The position numbers were made by a program, and so were the translations under genes. The notes beneath the pieces are model-generated. The model saw only the letters and a list, made by a program, of their open reading frames with translations. It was not told the origin of the DNA and searched no databases. This document shows, piece after piece, positions 24,001-33,500 of a stretch of 64,000 nucleotides of DNA (its first letter is position 1; each line of letters opens with the position of its first letter). The stretch lies in assembly GCA_943737045.1 (NCBI GenBank), contig CALSFV010000058.1:496001-560000 (forward strand), written 5' to 3'. The DNA comes from Parapristionchus giblindavisi (lineage: Eukaryota > Nematoda > Chromadorea > Rhabditida > Diplogasteridae).

Positions 24001-26815
24001 ATCTCAACATATCTCTTTGACTCTTGTGAACACGAACCTGCAGAAAAGCCTTCTCAACGTCAGCGACAATCAGATGATTATGTGTTCTCGCTCGAAGTAG
24101 TAACGCAGGAATCTGTTCGAGCTCGTTTGGACCAGGATATATGACATCATTCAGCGACAACGAGTCTTTCTTCTTAGCTGATCCATCATACACGATTCTG
24201 AGCGGTGTTGTTACCTTGTCTGGTCTCAATACATGACTATGTGCCAAGTAGTGTGTGATTGGACCATCCTTTTGATAACGACCTACTTTCTCGATCTGAC
24301 CAGCAACTTCTTGATCTTTTATTAGTTTGTCATAGAATGTTAAATGATCTGGGTTCTTATTGAGTTTAGTCAATTGAGTCTGTAATCTGCGAAAAGACAT
24401 CTGAAAGTTGTCTGGAAGTTGTTCTGCATTCTCTCTCAAGCAATACTGTACTACGTATTCATTATTCTTGTACTCGATAGTGTCACTGAAATGCTTATCC
24501 ACCAATTCATCCTCCATTCTTTTCGATTCTGTTTCCGTCATTGAATCTGAGGTAGGTATCGCATCCATCTGCATGAACTCTTTCATGGATTGTATGAACT
24601 CTAGATTGTTTTCTGCTAGTTCAGTCTGTGATTCTACCTCTTCTGATGACTTCTTCGCAGTATTACATGTTACAGAGATATGATTGATGTTCAATTGCGC
24701 TTCTTGCGACTCCGCTTCCTTCTGGCTACCTCCCATTACCAAACCCAATTCTGTGTCATGCAATCTTAGTCCACTAGGTAGAGTATGTGTGGATAGATTA
24801 CGTATCAGAGATATGGTATCGTTAACTCCTAATAATAGTTGAGGATTGACGGGACCGTTTCTATGAGGATTATCAGCTAATCTGAGATTATGTGACTTTA
24901 CATAGCTGATATCTTCTGGAGATAGCTTACGAATTTGAATCGAATTTGTAACTGGACTATCTAGTACTATAGCCTCTACATAGTGATAAGAATTGTTAGA
25001 AGTACATACTTTGATCCTGACGACGTCGTAGTATTGTGCTTCCTTCTCTACTCCCGTTGCGAGCGAAAGTGTCATCAGTTTCTTCTCGATTGACGCGATC
25101 TTCAGCTTCCGTACGACCTCCTTCGATATCAGGCTCATTTCTGCTCCAGTGTCCAGTAGAACATCGATTTTGCCTGTCCTGCTCATCCTTCCGTTCTCTG
25201 AACCATTACCATCTGATATTATTGCTCTTGCTGTTAAAAGTCTGGATCCACGTTCTGATTTATTTGCATTATGAGAGTCCGATACTGATAAACCAGCTAC
25301 TTTCGGGATTCTCTTGAAACATATCGACTCATGATGGGGACCTTTACATAAAGTGCAAATCGTGTTACAGATAGTATGACCGTCTGATGAAAGGCATCTT
25401 TGACATAGCTTCTTCTGTTCTAGAATCTGTTGTCTAACCTTGATCATCTGTACGTTTCTACATTCACTTGAATTTGGATGCTTTCCACAATATACACACA
25501 ACGGTATACGACCTCTTCCCTTTTTGTCTGACTGATCGGGGTTTGGACTTATGTTTGGATTGAAATAACCTTGATTATATGGAAAGAATTGACCAAACGG
25601 CTGTTGATAGCTCTGATTACCGGGTGCATATGTGTTTGTATCACTAGGTTCTTGTTTGAACTCTTCTTGCTTTGGTTTGTATGGTTTCTTGGAGCTGTTA
25701 CGAGATTGATTATTGTCATTTGTGCTACACCCGTAGCCTCTTACTTGACTTTCTCTTGTGTCTCTGACTTCTCCAAGATCCGTTGTTGTACCTGAAGCGA
25801 GATCTAGTTGCATCTCCGTTCTGATATGATTTATGAGATACTTCAACATAGCAATGGCATCCTTATTCTGATTCACTTCATGCAGCTTACGTCTGTAAAT
25901 AGGAGCAAATTTGTCAATCAATATTAGGCAGGATACACTCGAATCCTCTCCTTGTATCTTCAGTTGTTGGGCTAGAGCAAGAAGCTCTCTTGCTAACTCT
26001 ATCTGATCGCTTGCTCTGATGGACTTAGCCGTTAATGAATGAATAGTCTGATATAAATATGCCGAAGTTTCTCCTTGATTCCCATATTCATCTTTCAGTG
26101 CATCTAGAGCCTCATTCAAACAAGATCCATCTCTTGGATAAGGCTTGATTACTTTCAAAGCTTCTCCTCTGAGATAACCTTCGAGATACAGATGCTTTTG
26201 TGTGTTTTGTAGACTCTCTCTATCTAATATCAACGATTTGAACAACTTGATGAATATATGATAGTCTGATCTAATCGTTCCGTCAAAAGTTGGAACATTA
26301 AGCACGGGCAATGGAGCTCTCTCGGTATCTGTCTGGTTCTCTCTCGCATCACTGAACTCCTCTTCTTCTTTGATAGCACTCTGAGCTCCAAGCATTTTGA
26401 GGGATCTGATGATAGACTCTGAGTTATTCTGTAACGCCAACTTTGCTGCTCTTATAATACGACTAGTAAGCTCTTTTACTTTGTTTGGATCTAACGGTAT
26501 GGAGTTATCATCTATCTGACCTTTTTTGATATTAAATAGACCTCTTTCCATCACATGTGCACTTTCATCTTCCATAGAATTGATATCTTTGTCCAGGCTT
26601 TTCCAAGCCTCTACCAAAGCTTCTGTTTCTATTCTGAGATCGAATTCCACTTCATCTACTTTCTCACTTAGATCTACATGATCCTCTCTGGTCTTACATT
26701 TGATGATCTTTTTGATAATCTCCGAAAGAACATTATGATGACGCAACACTTTTGCTCTTGTCTCCTCAATCACTCTATAGTGAGCCCTATGCTGACTCTG
26801 TTCTGTATTAATCAT
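21095..26815 (-). CDS. BEL/Pao Gag-Pol polyprotein
   Basis: One 1906-residue frame encodes the structural and enzymatic proteins. A Gag region resembling DUF1759 spans about 169-330. A zinc-knuckle cluster follows: C440/C443/H446/C452, C471/C474/H480/C483, C487/C490/H494/C499. The aspartic protease (DUF1758 type) has its active site D555-T-G at 555-557. RT spans about 860-1070 with D919 in ADVEKAF and YVDN at 1002-1005, where YVDD is more usual. RNase H shows D1169, E1212, D1246 and D1303. Integrase has an HHCC finger (H1488, H1493, C1523, C1526) and the catalytic triad D1559, D1618, E1665. A DUF5641-like tail covers about 1770-1865. The fused frame and length are normal for BEL/Pao. The ATG at 26815 is 84 nt from the LTR and is the natural start; the stop is TAA. 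No stop or frameshift interrupts it, so the product is probably functional. Confidence 0.96.
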   Translation of the reverse strand: MINTEQSQHRAHYRVIEETRAKVLRHHNVLSEIIKKIIKCKTREDHVDLSEKVDEVEFDLRIETEALVEAWKSLDKDINSMEDESAHVMERGLFNIKKGQIDDNSIPLDPNKVKELTSRIIRAAKLALQNNSESIIRSLKMLGAQSAIKEEEEFSDARENQTDTERAPLPVLNVPTFDGTIRSDYHIFIKLFKSLILDRESLQNTQKHLYLEGYLRGEALKVIKPYPRDGSCLNEALDALKDEYGNQGETSAYLYQTIHSLTAKSIRASDQIELARELLALAQQLKIQGEDSSVSCLILIDKFAPIYRRKLHEVNQNKDAIAMLKYLINHIRTEMQLDLASGTTTDLGEVRDTRESQVRGYGCSTNDNNQSRNSSKKPYKPKQEEFKQEPSDTNTYAPGNQSYQQPFGQFFPYNQGYFNPNISPNPDQSDKKGRGRIPLCVYCGKHPNSSECRNVQMIKVRQQILEQKKLCQRCLSSDGHTICNTICTLCKGPHHESICFKRIPKVAGLSVSDSHNANKSERGSRLLTARAIISDGNGSENGRMSRTGKIDVLLDTGAEMSLISKEVVRKLKIASIEKKLMTLSLATGVEKEAQYYDVVRIKVCTSNNSYHYVEAIVLDSPVTNSIQIRKLSPEDISYVKSHNLRLADNPHRNGPVNPQLLLGVNDTISLIRNLSTHTLPSGLRLHDTELGLVMGGSQKEAESQEAQLNINHISVTCNTAKKSSEEVESQTELAENNLEFIQSMKEFMQMDAIPTSDSMTETESKRMEDELVDKHFSDTIEYKNNEYVVQYCLRENAEQLPDNFQMSFRRLQTQLTKLNKNPDHLTFYDKLIKDQEVAGQIEKVGRYQKDGPITHYLAHSHVLRPDKVTTPLRIVYDGSAKKKDSLSLNDVIYPGPNELEQIPALLLRARTHNHLIVADVEKAFLQVRVHKSQRDMLRFLWVKDITKPPDYSNLEYYRFTVTPFGINQSPYCLSKTIQHHLESVKQSYGNDPILNKIGHSTYVDNLLIPVDDPSPEFYIRSKQMFREAHMNLREYISSSSEFNREIPEEDGTPEGPNKLLGMIWDTQNDTLSIKIPQTTEESQATRRKVSSSVSSFYDPLGLITPLTLRARAFQRTAWTESHSWDDKLSDETSKEWHEIISDIKLFSHTMPRSVHLSTEEVIKVVIFTDASAIATAACAYTVTKDNSYLLLSRNKLAPKDANGKTPTIPKLETDALLMGYKLSEYIVKSLRKEFRDKQIIIYYYSDSSTTLHWVNGDSSVKKLSRYVRNRVQTMNKIRISLEKDENITLIAPRYVNTKENPADYGTRGLTSSEMNEANHMWWTGPRWLLTDASTWPSSIPIADPQEDVQICHSQALEVRRSMFIELNRFNSLRKAKAVTYRVIEAISKMSKKLSEGTRRRLASLGIIAESPTTETATALLLRQFQEVNLSDYEDFVKRSVVSPDKKGIWRLQNSRVDNKNLPREFIHPIFIPTKSDKSLVRLIVMDTHNALLHSGPDVVMNQLKQSLFIPKARQIISSLLKNCIRCKKIDGLPYRYSEPVPLPDKRLVPSRPFTHVGMDYIGPIQSTNENKNYVLLITCLSTRCSHLEVIPSLSPSDFINGFRRFTSRRGIPSSIMSDQATTFKASDQILRSLMKEDEIEEHIRGKGIEWSFTTAHSPWKGGLYERLVRCFKSAMYKSIGKKKLTTDELQTFTCEAESVMNSRPLTHVTTSDIRDYSSPCIRPIDFLMPEVFIGCPIEIERLEEYRGDTEYVPPDEVNMSRERAISIMKKTIDTSEKFWRIWKEGYLSTLRDNHLHISPLHSKRTTPVRPTTGELVLIVDENQSVPRHLWNMGLITKVEGNQITLRSQKGRMIQRPQNLLVPLELNTIEEEEEQVEGTDQVQPVRRSARLHNKQIQSLAGHGVQSA

Positions 26816-26899
26816 AATGAACCTTTCCTGCCACGCGGGACGTTATGACTATTATTAATATGATACTCGTTCTGATTCACAAGCGGCACAAATGCACCA
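26816..26899 (-). promoter_or_regulatory. 5' leader with tRNA primer-binding site
   Basis: The 84 nt between the 5' LTR and the gag-pol ATG. The primer site is 26882-26899: read on the minus strand it starts TGGTGCATTTGTG directly after the LTR end, with no gap. TGG pairs with the CCA tail. TGCAT fits a tRNA whose 5' acceptor strand starts GCAU, as tRNA-Gly does in many animals, but the rest does not match the tRNA-Gly I know, so the primer identity is open. A possible splice donor, AAAG|GT at 26823/26822, could feed a leader to exon 1 of the downstream gene; it is a weak match to consensus. Confidence 0.8.
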
Positions 26900-27583
26900 T
26901 ATAAACGATTTCACGTCTGATCTTTGTGATAACCGCTTAGTCTGAGAACGAAGAGAACGGAGAACCACTAAGTTACCACGTAATATTTCCCTTATGATGT
27001 AAAGAACACAGTCACAATAGGAAATAAATAAATATTATTTATAAATTCAGAATATTCTGACTCATTTACTACTCTGCACAATCAAAACAAAGACTAGAGA
27101 AAGAGAGGTACCGGTGAATGGGGAACTGTGTCCTTCCGTTCTGAGTATTCCTTTCTGATCTCCGATCTGCCTTCTGAGTTGTATTTGTGAGAGGTATGAG
27201 CAGAAGGTCGACGAGGGCGAGATGATTATGACACCTCAAACTTGGGTAATTAAACTGGGTAAGGAATACAATAAACGGGGAAATAAAACAACGAGAAAGA
27301 CTAAAAGTGATAATATAATTAACAACACAATAGAAATGAGTAAATAAAATATAAGAAGATGACGATCAGCGATTCGGCAGAGAAAAAGGTGATGACGCAA
27401 GAGGTTTGAATTCCAGAGCCGGAAACTGCATACTGTATCTTCTGTGCGAGACTACCTTTTAGAGGCAATTCAAATTCTACAGTATGACATCTTATGATTT
27501 CTGTTCTTTCTTTTTTCTTCCTTATTCTTTGTTATTTTGAGAGAACTAGACTTTACATGTATTAAAGTAGCGATTCCGCTACA
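26900..27583 (-). repeat. 5' LTR of the BEL/Pao element
   Basis: 684-bp upstream LTR, the same length and apparently the same sequence as 18262-18945. It should hold the promoter for the full-length RNA. It is AT-rich with long T-rich stretches on the sense strand; I could not place a TATA box or start site with confidence. The 6-bp terminal inverted repeat is at 27567-27582. Confidence 0.95.
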
Positions 27584-27588
27584 GAGTG
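27584..27588. repeat. Target site duplication GAGTG, right copy
   Basis: Second copy of the 5-bp duplication. Satellite resumes in register directly from here: left partial monomer ...GAGTG plus right ATTCCCTGG... rebuilds one full 41-bp unit. Confidence 0.95.
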
Positions 27589-30500
27589 ATTCCCTGGTCG
27601 AATCTGGGCTAGCCCCTTGCTTCTGAGTGATTCCCTGGTCGAATCTGGGCTAGCCCCTTGCTTCTGAGTGATTCCCTGGTCGAATCTGGACTAGCCCCTT
27701 GCTTCTGAGTGATTCCTTGGTCGAATCTTTGCTAGCCCCTTGCTTCTGAGTGATTCCCTGGTCGAATCTGGGCTAGCCCCTTGCTTCTGAGTGATTCCCT
27801 GGTCGAATCTGGGCTAGCCCCTTGCTTCTGAGTGATTCCCTGGTCGAATCTGGGCTAGCCCCTTGCTTCTGAGTGATTCCCTGGTCGAATCTGGACTAGC
27901 CCCTTGCTTCTGAGTGATTCCTTGGTCGAATCTTTGCTAGCCCCTTACTTCTGAGTGATTCCCTGGTCGAATCTGGGCTAGCCCCTTGCTTCTGAGTGAT
28001 TCCCTGGTCGAATCTGGGCTAGCCCCTTGCTTCTGAGTGATTCCCTGGTCGAATCTGGGCTAGCCCCTTGCTTCTGAGTTATTCCCTGGTCGAATCTGGG
28101 CTAGCCCCTTGCTTCTGAGTGATACCCTGGTCGAATCTGGGCTAGCCCCTTGCTTCTGAGTGATTCCCTGGTCGAATCTGGACTAGCCCCTTGCTTCTGA
28201 GTTATTCCCTGGTCGAATCTGGGCTAGCCCCTTGCTTCTGAGTTATTCCCTGGTCGAATCTGGGCTAGCCCCTTGCTTCTGAGTGATTCCCTGGTCGAAT
28301 CTGGGCTAGCCCCTTGCTTCTGAGTGTTTCCCTGGTCGAATCTGGGCTAGCCCCTTGCTTCTGAGTGATAACCTGGTCGAATCTGGGCTAGCCCCTTGCT
28401 TCTGAGTGATTCCCTGGTCGAATCTGGGCTAGCCCCTTGCTTCTGAGTGATTCCCTGGTCGAATCTGGGCTAGCCCCTTGCTTCTGAATGATTCACTGGT
28501 CGAATCTGGGCTAGCCCCTTGCTTCTGAGTGATTCCCTGGTCGAATCTAGGCTAGCCCCTTGCTTCTGAGTGATTCACTGGTCGAATCTGGGCTAGCCCC
28601 TTGCTTCTGAGTGATTCACTGGTCGAATCTGGGCTAGCCCCTTGCTTCTGAGTGATTCCCTGGTCGAATCTGGACTAGCCCCTTGCTTCTGAGTGATTCA
28701 CTGGTCGAATCTGGGCTAGCCCCTTGCTTCTGAGTGATTCCCTGGTCGAATCTGGGCTAGCCCCTTGCTTCTGAGTGATTCCCTGGTCGAATCTAGGCTA
28801 GCCCCTTGCTTCTGAGTGATTCACTGGTCGAATCTGGGCTAGCCCCTTGCTTCTGAGTGATTCCCTGGTCGAATCTGGGCTAGCCCCTTGCTTCTGAGTG
28901 ATTCACTGGTCAAATCTGGGCTAGCCCCTTGCTTCTGAGTGATTCCCTGGTCGAATCTGGACTAGCCCCTTGCTTCTGAGTGATTCCCTGGTCGAATCTG
29001 GGCTAGCCCCTAGCTTCTGAGTGATTCCCTGGTCGAATCTGGGCTAGCCCCTTGCTTCTGAGTGATTCCCTGGTCGAATCTTTGCTAGCCCCTTGCTTCT
29101 GAGTGATTCCCTGGTCGAATCTGGGCTAGCCCCTTGCTTCTGAGTGATTCCCTGGTCGAATCTGGGCTAGCCCCTTGCTTCTGAGTGATTCACTGGTCGA
29201 ATCTGGGCTAGCCCCTTGCTTCTGAGTGATTCCCTGGTCGAATCTGGACTAGCCCCTTGCTTCTGAGTGATTCCCTGGTCGAATCTGGGCTAGCCCCTTG
29301 CTTCTGAGTGATTCCCTGGTCGAATCTGGGCTAGCCCCTTGCTTCTGAGTGATACCCTGGTCGAATCTGGGCTAGCCCCTTGCTTCTGAGTGATTCCCTG
29401 GTCGAATCTGGACTAGCCCCTTGCTTCTGAGTTATTCCCTGGTCGAATCTGGGCTAGCCCCTTGCTTCTGAGTGATTCCCTGGTCGAATCTGGGCTAGCC
29501 CCTTGCTTCTGAGTGTTTCCCTGGTCGAATCTGGGCTAGCCCCTTGCTTCTGAGTGATAACCTGGTCGAATCTGGGCTAGCCCCTTGCTTCTGAGTGATT
29601 CCCTGGTCGAATCTGGGCTAGCCCCTTGCTTCTGAGTGATTCCCTGGTCGAATCTGGGCTAGCCCCTTGCTTCTGAGTTATTCCCTGGTCGAATCTGGGC
29701 TAGCCCCTTGCTTCTGAGTGATACCCTGGTCGAATCTGGGCTAGCCCCTTGCTTCTGAGTTATTCCCTGGTCGAATCTGGGCTAGCCCCTTGCTTCTGAG
29801 TGATTCCCTGGTCGAATCTGGGCTAGCCCCTTGCTTCTGAGTGTTTCCCTGGTCGAATCTGGGCTAGCCCCTTGCTTCTGAGTGATAACCTGGTCGAATC
29901 TGGGCTAGCCCCTTGCTTCTGAGTGATTCCCTGGTCGAATCTGGGCTAGCCCCTTGCTTCTGAGTGATTCCCTGGTCGAATCTGGGCTAGCCCCTTGCTT
30001 CTGAGTGATTCCCTGGTCGAATCTAGGCTAGCCCCTTGCTTCTGAGTGATTCACTGGTCGAATCTGGGCTAGCCCCTTGCTTCTGAGTGATTCACTGGTC
30101 GAATCTGGGCTAGCCCCTTCCTTCTGAGTGATTCCCTGGTCGAATCTGGACTAGCCCCTTGCTTCTGAGTGATTCCCTGGTCGAATCTGGGCTAGCCCCT
30201 AGCTTCTGAGTGATTCCCTGGTCGAATCTGGGCTAGCCCCTTGCTTCTGAGTGATTCCCTGGTCGAATCTTTGCTAGCCCCTTGCTTCTGAGTGATTCCC
30301 TGGTCGAATCTGGGCTAGCCCCTAGCTTCTGAGTGATTCCCTGGTCGAATCTGGGCTAGCCCCTTGCTTCTGAGTGATTCACTGGTCGAATCTGGGCTAG
30401 CCCCTTGCTTCTGAGTGATTCCCTGGTCGAATCTGGACTAGCCCCTTGCTTCTGAGTGATTCCCTGGTCGAATCTGGGCTAGCCCCTTGCTTCTGAGTGA

Positions 30501-33500
30501 TTCCCTGGTCGAATCTGGGCTAGCCCCTTGCTTCTGAGTGATACCCTGGTCGAATCTGGGCTAGCCCCTTGCTTCTGAGTGATTCCCTGGTCGAATCTGG
30601 ACTAGCCCCTTGCTTCTGAGTTATTCCCTGGTCGAATCTGGGCTAGCCCCTTGCTTCTGAGTGATTCCCTGGTCGAATCTGGGCTAGCCCCTTGCTTCTG
30701 AGTGATTCCCTGGTCGAATCTGGGCTAGCCCCTTGCTTCTGAGTGATTCCCTGGTCGAATCTGGGCTAGCCCCTTGCTTCTGAGTGATTCCCTGGTCGAA
30801 TCTGGGCTAGCCCCTTGCTTCTGAGTGATACCCTGGTCGAATCTGGGCTAGCCCCTTGCTTCTGAGTGTTTCCCTGGTCGAATCTGGGCTAGCCCCTTGC
30901 TTCTGAGTGATAACCTGGTCGAATCTGGGCTAGCCCCTTGCTTCTGAGTGATACCCTGGTCGAATCTGGGCTAGCCCCTTGCTTCTGAGTGATTCCCTGG
31001 TCGAATCTGGGCTAGCCCCTTGCTTCTGAGTGATTCCCTGGTCGAATCTGGGCTAGCCCCTTGCTTCTGAGTGATTCCCTGGTCGAATCTGGGCTAGCCC
31101 CTTGCTTCTGATTGATAACCTGGTCGAATCTGGGCTAGCCCCTTGCTTCTGAGTGATACCCTGGTCGAATCTGGGCTAGCCCCTTGCTTCTGAGTGATTC
31201 CCTGGTCGAATCTGGGCTAGCCCCTTGCTTCTGAGTGATTCCCTGGTCGAATCTGGGCTAGCCCCTTGCTTCTGAGTGATTCCCTGGTCGAATCTGGGCT
31301 AGCCCCTTGCTTCTGAGTGATTCCCTGGTCGAATCTGGACTAGCCCCTTGCTTCTGAGTGATTCCTTGGTCGAATCTTTGCTAGCCCCTTGCTTCTGAGT
31401 GATTCCCTGGTCGAATCTGGGCTAGCCCCTTGCTTCTGAGTGATTCCCTGGTCGAATCTGGGCTAGCCCCTTGCTTCTGAGTGATTCCCTGGTCGAATCT
31501 GGGCTAGCCCCTTGCTTCTGAGTGATTCCCTGGTCGAATCTGGACTAGCCCCTTGCTTCTGAGTGATTCCTTGGTCGAATCTTTGCTAGCCCCTTGCTTC
31601 TGAGTGATTCCCTGGTCGAATCTGGGCTAGCCCCTTGCTTCTGAGTGATTCCCTGGTCGAATCTGGGCTAGCCCCTTGCTTCTGAGTGATTCCCTGGTCG
31701 AATCTGGGCTAGCCCCTTGCTTCTGAGTTATTCCCTGGTCGAATCTGGGCTAGCCCCTTGCTTCTGAGTGATACCCTGGTCGAATCTGGGCTAGCCCCTT
31801 GCTTCTGAGTGATTCCCTGGTCGAATCTGGACTAGCCCCTTGCTTCTGAGTTATTCCCTGGTCGAATCTGGGCTAGCCCCTTGCTTCTGAGTTATTCCCT
31901 GGTCGAATCTGGGCTAGCCCCTTGCTTCTGAGTGATTCCCTGGTCGAATCTGGGCTAGCCCCTTGCTTCTGAGTGTTTCCCTGGTCGAATCTGGGCTAGC
32001 CCCTTGCTTCTGAGTGATAACCTGGTCGAATCTGGGCTAGCCCCTTGCTTCTGAGTGATTCCCTGGTCGAATCTGGGCTAGCCCCTTGCTTCTGAGTGAT
32101 TCCCTGGTCGAATCTGGGCTAGCCCCTTGCTTCTGAGTGATTCACTGGTCGAATCTGGGCTAGCCCCTTGCTTCTGAGTGATTCCCTGGTCGAATCTAGG
32201 CTAGCCCCTTGCTTCTGAGTGATTCACTGGTCGAATCTGGGCTAGCCCCTTGCTTCTGAGTGATTCACTGGTCGAATCTGGGCTAGCCCCTTGCTTCTGA
32301 GTGATTCCCTGGTCGAATCTGGACTAGCCCCTTGCTTCTGAGTGATTCACTGGTCGAATCTGGGCTAGCCCCTTGCTTCTGAGTGATTCCCTGGTCGAAT
32401 CTGGGCTAGCCCCTTGCTTCTGAGTGATTCCCTGGTCGAATCTAGGCTAGCCCCTTGCTTCTGAGTGATTCACTGGTCGAATCTGGGCTAGCCCCTTGCT
32501 TCTGAGTGATTCCCTGGTCGAATCTGGGCTAGCCCCTTGCTTCTGAGTGATTCACTGGTCAAATCTGGGCTAGCCCCTTGCTTCTGAGTGATTCCCTGGT
32601 CGAATCTGGACTAGCCCCTTGCTTCTGAGTGATTCCCTGGTCGAATCTGGGCTAGCCCCTAGCTTCTGAGTGATTCCCTGGTCGAATCTGGGCTAGCCCC
32701 TTGCTTCTGAGTGATTCCCTGGTCGAATCTTTGCTAGCCCCTTGCTTCTGAGTGATTCCCTGGTCGAATCTGGGCTAGCCCCTTGCTTCTGAGTGATTCC
32801 CTGGTCGAATCTGGGCTAGCCCCTTGCTTCTGAGTGATTCACTGGTCGAATCTGGGCTAGCCCCTTGCTTCTGAGTGATTCCCTGGTCGAATCTGGACTA
32901 GCCCCTTGCTTCTGAGTGATTCCCTGGTCGAATCTGGGCTAGCCCCTTGCTTCTGAGTGATTCCCTGGTCGAATCTGGGCTAGCCCCTTGCTTCTGAGTG
33001 ATACCCTGGTCGAATCTGGGCTAGCCCCTTGCTTCTGAGTGATTCCCTGGTCGAATCTGGACTAGCCCCTTGCTTCTGAGTTATTCCCTGGTCGAATCTG
33101 GGCTAGCCCCTTGCTTCTGAGTGATTCCCTGGTCGAATCTGGGCTAGCCCCTTGCTTCTGAGTGTTTCCCTGGTCGAATCTGGGCTAGCCCCTTGCTTCT
33201 GAGTGATAACCTGGTCGAATCTGGGCTAGCCCCTTGCTTCTGAGTGATTCCCTGGTCGAATCTGGGCTAGCCCCTTGCTTCTGAGTGATTCCCTGGTCGA
33301 ATCTGGGCTAGCCCCTTGCTTCTGAGTGATTCCCTGGTCGAATCTGGGCTAGCCCCTTGCTTCTGAGTGATTCCCTGGTCGAATCTAAGCTAGCCCCTTG
33401 CTTCTGAGTGATTCACTGGTCGAATCTGGGCTAGCCCCTTGCTTCTGAGTGATTCACTGGTCGAATCTGGGCTAGCCCCTTGCTTCTGAGTGATTCCCTG

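Larger units (their letters stand above)
18262..27583 (-). mobile_element. Intact BEL/Pao LTR retrotransposon in satellite
   Basis: A complete 9,322-bp element lying on the minus strand. It has two 684-bp LTRs with no difference visible by eye, a 5-bp target duplication, a tRNA-type primer site beside the 5' LTR, a polypurine tract beside the 3' LTR, and one uninterrupted gag-pol frame of 1906 codons. The domain order Gag, zinc knuckles, DUF1758-type protease, RT, RNase H, integrase and DUF5641-type tail places it in BEL/Pao (Belpaoviridae). A second, spliced gene sits between pol and the 3' LTR. LTR identity and intact frames point to a very recent insertion of a probably autonomous copy. 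It is the only copy in the window. Confidence 0.97.

Noticed and set aside
21438..25795. Several plus-strand frames of 65-93 codons
   Set aside because: All are antisense shadows of the gag-pol frame with no recognisable domain.
27610..27650. Pol III B-box or tRNA-derived monomer
   Set aside because: GGTCGAATCT in each unit resembles the B box GGTTCGAATCC but lacks a T and the last positions differ; no A box is present in 41 bp.
27610..27650. CENP-B-box-like motif
   Set aside because: TCGAATCTGGG has the wrong spacing and lacks the CGGG core.
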